DNA of 64,000 nt. Source: Sapria himalayana. Taxonomy: Eukaryota > Streptophyta > Magnoliopsida > Malpighiales > Rafflesiaceae. The position numbers and the translations under genes were made by a program. The stretch covers positions 806,001-870,000 of the forward strand of contig JAREIK010002645.1 of NCBI GenBank assembly GCA_029783825.1, given 5' to 3'. Of the stretch, positions 57,384 to 64,000 are shown one piece after another (the stretch's first letter is position 1; each line of letters begins with the position of its first letter). The notes under the pieces were generated by a model. It was given only the letters and a program-made list of their open reading frames with translations. It was not told the origin of the DNA and ran no database searches.

Positions 57384-60300
57384 TAGAGATGTCAAACGGG
57401 CCGGGCTGGCCCGGCCCGGCACCAGGCAGGGCACGGTTCGGCCGTGCCTGGGCCGGCCCGGCACGTTTTTTAACCATGCCCAGGCCCGAGCCGTGCCCAG
57501 GTCTGGCACGGCACGCCGGCACGATTTCTTCCCGTGCCGGTTAGGTTTCACGCGGGCACGCCGCACGCGTGGCCGTGACCCAAACCTCCCAAATTAAAGC
57601 CCATGGGTCAGGTCATGAATGGACCTGACTCGCTGTCCCGACTCCCGACCCAATCCCAACGGGAAAAAAAATTTAAATTTTGATTGAATATCAGCCGTTG
57701 GATTCGACTCCAACGGCTAGGGGGCAGAATCCGATGGTCCTCGTGATTCTGCCCCCTAATTATATATTAAAAAATCAAAAAAATATAAAAAAAATATTTT
57801 TTTTTATAAAAAATTAATATCTTTAATCTATAAATTCTACCCCCCTCCGTATAACAATTATGTTTTTCAAAAACATATAACCTCTCAAAATTTTCTCTCT
57901 CTCACATAAACCGTGCATCTCTCTCTCGGGCCTCGGGATTTTGCATTCGGCTTGAATTTTCGTGAAACTCGACTTAAGTTTTGAACATCAAAGCTTCCTG
58001 CGGTGCACCTTAGACGTGACTGACCTCATTGCTTTTACCGGGTAATTTATTTTACGTTTTTATTTACTTTCTCTCTCTAAATCTTCTCTCTCTAGAAAAC
58101 CATAGGAAAAAATAAAAAACATAAAAAATGACAAATACACCTGACACGTATTTAAATTTGGAAAATGAAAATTTTAGTGTTACACAAACATCTGTGGCTG
58201 CTGAAACTTTGGTTTCTCCAGTCGTCTCAACCCAAAGTTCTAAAAAACAAAAAACTAGGAGAACTTCTGTAGTTTGGACTCATTTTAAAATCATAATACA
58301 AAAAAATATTAGGGGTGAGAAACTAGAAATGGCACAGTGCAAATATTGTATGGGATTTTTAACATGCAAGAGTTCATGTGGAACTGGGCACCTTAAGAGA
58401 CATGCCGAATTTTGCACCAAAAACATGGACCCTTAGATCTTAGGCAAATCCAACTTGGCACTATATTTTTTGAGACTGGATCGAGTTCAGTCTCTAAGTT
58501 TACTCTCATCGTATACTCCAGCGAGTTGGGTAGGGACGGCATGGCCAGACTCATCACATTGATGGGTCTTCCGATCAGATTTTCGGAAGATCCGAGGGTA
58601 GTGCACGTCATGCAGACTTATTTTCAGCCTTCCTATCGTAGGATTTTTAGGTCCACATCTAGGAGTGACATACTAAAGATATATAAGTTAGAAAAATAAA
58701 AAATTATTAAGGAATTTATGACATATAGTAGAGTGGTGTCCATGACGTCCGATATATAGACATGTCACGATGATTCTTCTTATGCATGTTTCACGAGTCA
58801 CTATGTAGATTCTAACTGGACAATCAATAAAAAAATTTTAGGATTCACTGAGATTCTTCATTCTCATGATGGCCCAGCCATTTTTGAGTGTATGATGAAT
58901 ATATTTAGGGAATATAAAATTCAAAATAAAATTTTTAGTGTCACATTCAATAACGCTTATAATAATGGAGTAGCGATCAATATGTTTGTTAGGAATATTA
59001 GAGACGCACCATTAGAAGAGATCTTTCATGTCAGATGCATGTGTCACGTGATTAACCTGATTGTTCAAGCGGGTATGAATGTGTGTTCCTCCGCGTCGGA
59101 TAATATACGCAATGCACTAAAGTATATTCGCACTCCTCACAGACAAAAAGAGTTTGGTTCTCTCTGTTTGTCTGCGATTCTTAAGAAGAAGAAATTCCAA
59201 TCGGATGTGAGATATCGTTGGAATTACACGTACCTGATGTTGGAATCATGTGTTGGATACGAATACATGATATCCGACTACGTCAATAGTAAGAATGACA
59301 ATCTTATTATTGACGACACTGTCTGGGCTTCAGGAATTTCATAAATGAAATTCCTGAAGATATTTTATGATACGATGAACATGTGTTCGTTGATTTATAC
59401 GCTCACCACTTGCATTGCACTCCGGTGCATATGCAATATTAGTAGCATGTTTAGGAAGTATCGAGCTGACCCGACGCTTAGCCATATGGTTGCAGAGATG
59501 GAGACCAAGTACTTGAAGTACTGGTCCACCGTTCCATCTCTTTATTGCCTCGCTGCATGCATGGACCCTAGGGTTAAGGTGGAAGGGGTAGAAAATACCC
59601 TGACTTTCATTTCCTCGTGCATGAACCTGGAAGAGCCACCTGAAGAGTTTATTCACGAGAAGTTGACTGACCTATTCATATACTACGATACTAGGTATGG
59701 TGGTGGTAATAGTGAGACTGTGATTACGGACATTGATACTTTGTTCGAAGATGACGATTATTCTATTCAGCTAGCGAGGGAAAAAAGTAGGGGTGGACCA
59801 TCACATAGGAGCGAGCTGTCTCGGTACTTAGATACCGATTACTGCTCAATCCTATCACATTCTGATACTAAGAATCTTGATTTATTACAGTGGTGAAAAT
59901 CATATGAGTTCACCTATCCAGTACTATCTATGATGGCACGGGATCTACTGACTCCTCCGGTGTAGAGCGTAGCATCAGAGTCTACTTTTTCTGTTACAGT
60001 GAACGTGATTTCGGATAGGAGATCAAGATTACGTCCAGATATGGTTGAGACCTTGGCATGTTTGAAGGATTAGGATGATTCGAAGTTTAGCATCCATGAT
60101 CGTGCTGGAGCTGAGATTGGGACATGCATTGGAGTCGCATCCACATCCACTACGATGGCGGAGGAGTTGATTGCCGATGATGATGATCCATATGATATTG
60201 ATCTTGATGTTGCGGCTGATGATTCTCATGATATGCCGATTGACTATTGATGATGATCTGCTATTTTTTTTTCGATGTTTTTTTATTGATTGTATTTGTA

Positions 60301-60812
60301 CACTTTGTTTGTACGTTGTGTTGAAACTTATATTTGTTTTGTTCGGACCATCAGTTTCAAATGCATGATTGGTAATTTTTCATTTGTGTTGTTTAATTTT
60401 TTTTTATTTTTTATTTATACTAACATAATGTATTGCTTTATTTTTTTTACGATGTAAATTTTATTTTAAAAATTAATAACTTTAATATATAATTAATAAA
60501 TATAATAAAAGCTAAACTAATTTGAATTTGATAAAAACAATATTTTTCTAAAATATATATTTAATAATTAATACTCTACACTTAAGCAATACAATTGACA
60601 TTATATAAATATTTAAAAAAAATTAACAATATTCTGCCTGTCCGTACGGCCTCCGGCCTGCCCCTGCCTCTCTCTCACTCACTCTCAGTCCCAGGACTCG
60701 GGCTCAGCCGCTCGGGTCAGCCTCTGCCCTGGCCTGTATGGCCAGGCCGGGCCCGCCTATAGTTAAACGGGCCGAGCCGGGCCGGGCCGGGCCGGGCAGT
60801 GCAACACCTCTA
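57384..60812 (+). mobile_element. Full-size hAT transposon, 3,429 bp, with broken transposase
   Basis: Perfect 8-bp target duplication GTTGTCCC at 57376-57383 and 60813-60820. The terminal repeats are TAGAGATGTCAAACGGGCC and, inverted, TAGAGGTGTTGCACTGCCC. Subterminal DNA is very GC-rich with (GGGCC) words: CCGGCCCGGCACC on the left and GCCGGGCCGGGCCGGGC on the right. Between them lies a BED-finger hAT transposase reading frame. Shared ends make this a candidate source of the short elements at 12411, 29023 and 40950. Confidence 0.92.
58128..60250 (+). pseudogene. hAT transposase pseudogene (BED finger, RNase H-like core, dimerisation domain)
   Basis: The frame opens MTNTPDTYLNLENENF. A BED zinc finger is at about 58260-58420 (VVWTHF, CKYC, GTGHLKRHAEFC; the C2H2-type ligands are present). 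A frame change near 58434 is followed by GMARLITLMGLPIRFSEDP and stops around 58699. The core resumes at about 58800 (FSVTFNNAYNN, HVRCMCHVINLIVQAGM). An in-frame stop lies at 59342. The C-terminal hAT dimerisation region ends at about 60070 (PVLSMMARDLLTPPV, SVASESTFSV, VISDRRSRLRPDMVETLACL). Stops in that part (59896, about 59965 and about 60072) sit where Trp or Gln codons are expected, consistent with C-to-T decay. It cannot encode an active enzyme as it stands. Confidence 0.88.
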
Positions 60813-60999
60813 GTTGTCCCAATTATTTTTATTTATTATATAAGAATATTTAATATAGGGATTTTATTATATAAATTTATTTTTTAACAATAATTTTTAA
60901 AATGGTGTTGGAGCTAAATTAGGAAAAATTCAACTAAGTTTGTGGATAGAGGTGGGTGCTTGTAGAGGGGCAAAGAGTACAATGTGAATATATCAGCAA

Positions 61000-61282
61000 A
61001 GTCACATGTGGTGCCAACAAAGGCGCATGCAATAGTGACAGGAAAAGCACATACAATGATGGCAGAAAAGGTGCGTGCATTAGTGGCAGCAAAGGTGCAT
61101 GCAGTGGTGGCAGCAAAGGTGCATGCAGTGGTGGCAGCAAAGGTGCATGCAGTGGTGCCAACAAAGGTGCATGCAGTGGTGCCAACAAAGGTGCATGCAA
61201 TGGTGGCAGCAAAGGAGCATGCAGTGGTGGTAGCAAAGACACGTTCAGTGGTGGCAGCAAAGGCACGTGCAGTGGTGGCAGC
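61000..61282. repeat. 24-bp minisatellite (GTGGTGGCAGCAAAGGTGCATGCA-type units)
   Basis: Around eleven diverged units built of GCATGCAGTGG and TGGCAGCAAAGG. The array resumes after the inserted element at 62110-62150 (GGTAGCAGCAAAGGCACGTG), so it predates that insertion. All frames through it are open because the unit is a multiple of three and lacks stops. The resulting Ala/Val- or Gly/Ser/Lys-rich frames on both strands are not genes. Confidence 0.85.
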
Positions 61283-62109
61283 CAAGGAAGCACGGACACG
61301 GCTCCCTACAGCAGCGTCTGCGTGTCCTACACCTGGACACATGGACACGACACGGATACGTGTCCGATACGCCACGTGGCGTATCGGATGGTTGCGTCGG
61401 CAGACGGCAGCCGTATCCATGCCTATAGTGCCCGACGTCCGACGACGTCGGGTGGCCAACGTTGCCGCATGGGCAACGTTGGTCACTGGCAAGGGGCGGG
61501 CGCGATTTGAGGGTGAGGCAGGGAGCGGGCGCGATTTGAGGGAGAGGCAGGAGCGGGCGCAAATTGAGGGGAGAGGAAAGGGCGGGCGCAAATTGAGGGG
61601 AGAGGAAGGGGCGGCGCAAATTGAGGGGAGAGGAAGGGGCGGCGCAAATTGAGGGGAGAGGAAGGGGCGGCGCAAATTGAGGGGAGAGGAAGGAGAGGCG
61701 CGAATTGAGGGGAGATAAAGGGGAAACGCGAATTGAGGACAGAAGCAGGGGAGGCGCGAATTGAGGGGAGAGGAAGGAACGGCGCGAATTGAGGAGAGAG
61801 GCAGGGGCGGGCGTGTTTGAGGGGGAGGCAGGGGCGGGCGTATTTGTGTGGGGATGTGCATAAAATAAAATATTTTTATAAAATAAAATAAAATATTTTA
61901 ATAAAATAAATAATATATATTTATTTTATATAATAGAATATTTTAATTTAATTTAATGAATTTTATAAAATACCTAATATTTACAATTAATATTTTTTAT
62001 TTTTATTTTTTTATCATGTCATATCCTAGCCGTATCCGTATTCTAATTTTTTAGAATTTGTCGTATCCTCATATTTTGTTGTGTCATATCCCCGTGTCCG
62101 TGCTTCTTA
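61283..62109. mobile_element. Mutator-like non-autonomous element 1 (827 bp)
   Basis: Inverted ends AAGCACGGACACGG and CCGTGTCCGTGCTT. The flanks are GGTGGCAGC (61274-61282) and GGTAGCAGC (62110-62118), compatible with a 9-bp duplication, though the host array is itself repetitive. It contains a perfect palindrome centred in GCCACGTGGC (61363-61388), a 28-33 bp minisatellite core (61498-61860), and an AT-rich right part ending CAGCCGTATCCGTATTC-like, as in element 2. Confidence 0.7.
61498..61860. repeat. G-rich minisatellite core of element 1
   Basis: About a dozen units of 28-33 bp of the type GCGCAAATTGAGGGGAGAGG / GCGCGAATTGAGGGGAGAGG. On the minus strand it reads as a long Pro/Leu/Ser-rich open frame that has no homologue and reflects the repeat only. 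Confidence 0.85.
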
Positions 62110-62161
62110 GGTAGCAGCAAAGGCACGTGCAGAGGTGATAGCAAGCACACATGGTAGTGAC

Positions 62162-62860
62162 CTGTGTTGCACGGATACGCCTAGGAACTACCGTGTCCAC
62201 GTGTCGGACACGTGTCCGATACGCCACGTGGCGTATCGAATACGCGTCAGAGACGTATCCGATGCTTTGTTCAGAAACAATTGTCATTGCGTCAAACGGG
62301 GAGGAGAGGAGCACCGCCGAGCCGCCGACAACACCTAAGGTAACCTAATTCTATAAAGGGAATGGGGGTTTTGGAATCTGTATCGGGAGGGGGAGAGTTC
62401 GAAAATCAAAAATCAGGTGGGGGGTGGGTTCGAGAGGGGGGGGAAGGGGTTTCGGGAGGGTGGGGTGGAGGGGGTTTCGAGAGGGGGGGTGGGTTTTCGG
62501 GAGGGGGGGGGGGGGGGGGGAAGGTTAGGGAGGGGGGGAAGGTTCGGGAGGAGGGGAAGGTTCGGGAGGGAGGAGGGTGTTAGAGGGTTTATATTTTATT
62601 TACATTATTTTAAAATACAGAATTTTAAATTATTTTAAAATATAGTATTTTTAATTATTTTAAAATACAGTATTTTTAATTATTTTAAAATACAGTATTT
62701 TTAATTATTTTAAAATACCTAATATTTATAATTAATAATTTTTATTTTTATTTTTATTTTTTTATCATGACGTATCCCAGCCGTATCCGTATCCTAGTTT
62801 TTTAGAATTTGTCGTGTCCCCGTATCTTGCCGTGTTGCATTCCCGTGTCCGTGCAACATG
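62162..62860. mobile_element. Mutator-like non-autonomous element 2 (699 bp)
   Basis: Perfect 9-bp target duplication GGTAGTGAC (62153-62161 and 62861-62869). The inverted ends are TGTTGCACGGATACG and, from the right, TGTTGCACGGACACG. It shares with element 1 the CACGTG-centred palindrome (62217-62238) and the right-hand 150 bp (ATCATGACGTATCCCAGCC...). Its core is different: a G-rich GGTTCGGGAGGGGGG repeat (about 62362-62580, with a G run of about 18) and a 25-bp AT-rich repeat. Confidence 0.8.
62607..62718. repeat. 25-bp AT-rich tandem repeat in element 2
   Basis: About four and a half copies of TATTTTAAAATACAGTATTT plus TTAAT, nearly identical, indicating recent expansion. Confidence 0.85.
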
Positions 62861-62869
62861 GGTAGTGAC

Positions 62870-64000
62870 AATAGGCACATGTGATGGTAACAACAGAGGT
62901 ATGCATGGTTGGTGACAACAGAACGCACACAATCAGTGGCAGCATGCACGCAAGGTTAAGAGAAAGCAGACAAGAAAAAGTAGGCTTCTGGTGGAGTGCA
63001 GTAGCACAAGGTTGTGGCATGCCACAGCATTTTGGGCAATGAGTGTTGTTTTTACTATTTTTTATTTATTTTTCTGTTAAATGAATCACTCAACTCATGT
63101 GGACTACCTCAATTATTTTGTCCATTATATAAATGACTTTTATGTATATTTTTATCCCAAATTGTAAGTTGTTAAATTGAATTATTTTAAGTTATAATGT
63201 ATTATTAATTTTAGTTATTGTGTTATTTAATTTTCGCATTAATTTATAGCATGATATCATAGTTTTGCCTTATGAAACAAGACCGTGTGAGAGTATGTAT
63301 GTATGTAAGTGAGGATTATAAACCCTACTATTGCAAACCATTGTGTGGAATAGAAAAATAGAATAAAAAAATTAAATAAAAAACAAAATAAACAAAAAAA
63401 TAAAAACAAAAATCAAAAAATGAGATTTGAAGGCACGTGCTCAGTTGTGTGTGTATGTGCACGGTGATGCATCTGAGTATGACAAAGGCGCATGATGGTG
63501 TTTGTGCAATGGTATGCACAAGTGCACACAAGCACACATCTTCAAGTTGTGCATTCTCAAAAATTTTCACGTGTGTGGTGGTGCACTTGAGCAGGACATA
63601 GGTGTATGATGATGTGCAAGATGACATGTAATAGCATGCACAATTGCATATGGTGGTACCCCATGCAACAATCCTAACTATAATTCCAATAGTAAAAAAA
63701 TTCAAGAAAAAAAATCAATTCATTCAAGAGATACTATTTTTTCTATTTGAAAATCAATTATTTGAGGTCTCAAAAATTCATCATTTGGAGAAACATATTT
63801 CAATTTTGGCAGCATATTTTGAAAAAAAAATTTAAGATATTTTCTAAATGATTTTCAAAAAAGGAAATCTTAATTTCTAATTTGGTTAGCCCAATTATAA
63901 TATTTCTTTTTCATAATAATTTCTTGATATGATCAAAATATACATTAATTAAATATTAGCTAATTCAAATTGTTAGTACTTGTTACTGCATCATATGCTA
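62870..64000. other. Right-edge non-coding DNA
   Basis: GT/CA-rich, GCATG-rich patches (62880-63020 and 63425-63660) recall the composition of the 61.0 kb minisatellite and surround AT-rich DNA. A segment at about 63075-63170 resembles the joined flanks of the hAT at 57384. No gene was recognised. Open frames here are short and repetitive. Confidence 0.5.

Noticed and set aside
57387..57560. Very GC-rich islands considered as horizontally acquired or organellar DNA
   Set aside because: They are hAT subterminal regions with matched inverted ends and target duplications; composition is a family property.
60914..61861. 315-codon minus-strand Pro/Ala/Thr-rich open frame and its plus-strand counterparts
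   Set aside because: The frame runs through the 24-bp minisatellite, the ends of a Mutator-like element and its G-rich core. Openness follows from stop-free repeat units.

Overview
This 64 kb window is nuclear DNA from a flowering plant. It is AT-rich, with spliced genes encoding plant-type proteins, introns of 7 to 12 kb, and hAT, Mutator-like, Stowaway, Ty1/copia and 5S/tRNA-derived repeats. The long TE-filled introns would suit a non-grass monocot or another medium-to-large plant genome, but I cannot name the species. Nothing bacterial, viral or organellar was recognised.

Three host genes account for the real coding sequence. (1) On the plus strand, 2489-11161 holds the last three recognisable exons of an ASCC2-like gene (CUE-domain subunit of the activating signal cointegrator / ribosome-quality-control helicase complex). 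Its 5' exons lie off the left edge. A 7.1 kb intron separates the first visible exon from the rest and carries a Stowaway element, retrotransposon debris and a 0.6 kb GT minisatellite. (2) On the plus strand, 15097-20367 is a complete IFRD-family (interferon-related developmental regulator) gene of 13 coding exons and 432 codons. Its last intron appears to be GC-AG. (3) On the minus strand, 48423 down to 20655 is most of a Spen-like gene: a conserved N-terminal helical region, three RRM-like domains, a proline-rich stretch and a SPOC domain. Its eight visible exons are separated by introns of up to 11.6 kb, and the first exon(s) lie off the right edge. Genes 2 and 3 converge tail to tail with 287 bp between their stop codons. 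The end of the SPOC domain is therefore encoded far from the rest, next to the IFRD gene.

The remainder is mobile or repetitive. Several hAT elements have readable ends and 8-bp target duplications: 12411-12833, 24577-27962, 28219-28838, 29023-29517, 40950-41405 and 57384-60812. The last is full size with a recently broken transposase. The 24.6-28.0 kb copy is an older full-length relative. GC-rich islands elsewhere are worn hAT ends. At 61.0-62.9 kb two related elements with 9-bp duplications (Mutator-like) share a long perfect palindrome but have unrelated tandem-repeat cores. One of them is inserted in a 24-bp minisatellite. Dispersed copies of a composite retroposon join a 5S rRNA-like head to a tRNA-like B-box segment (1-205, 34.3-34.6, 47.3-47.6 and 56.9-57.1 kb). 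A head-to-tail array of its tRNA-like part fills a Spen intron at 33.0-34.1 kb. Direct duplications occur at 36.3-37.0 and 49.2-51.0 kb.

The three genes have no evident joint pathway. Their shared theme is RNA and transcription regulation, with transposon-swollen introns. All exon boundaries come from reading frame continuity, splice dinucleotides and remembered family sequence patterns. No alignment or search was run.
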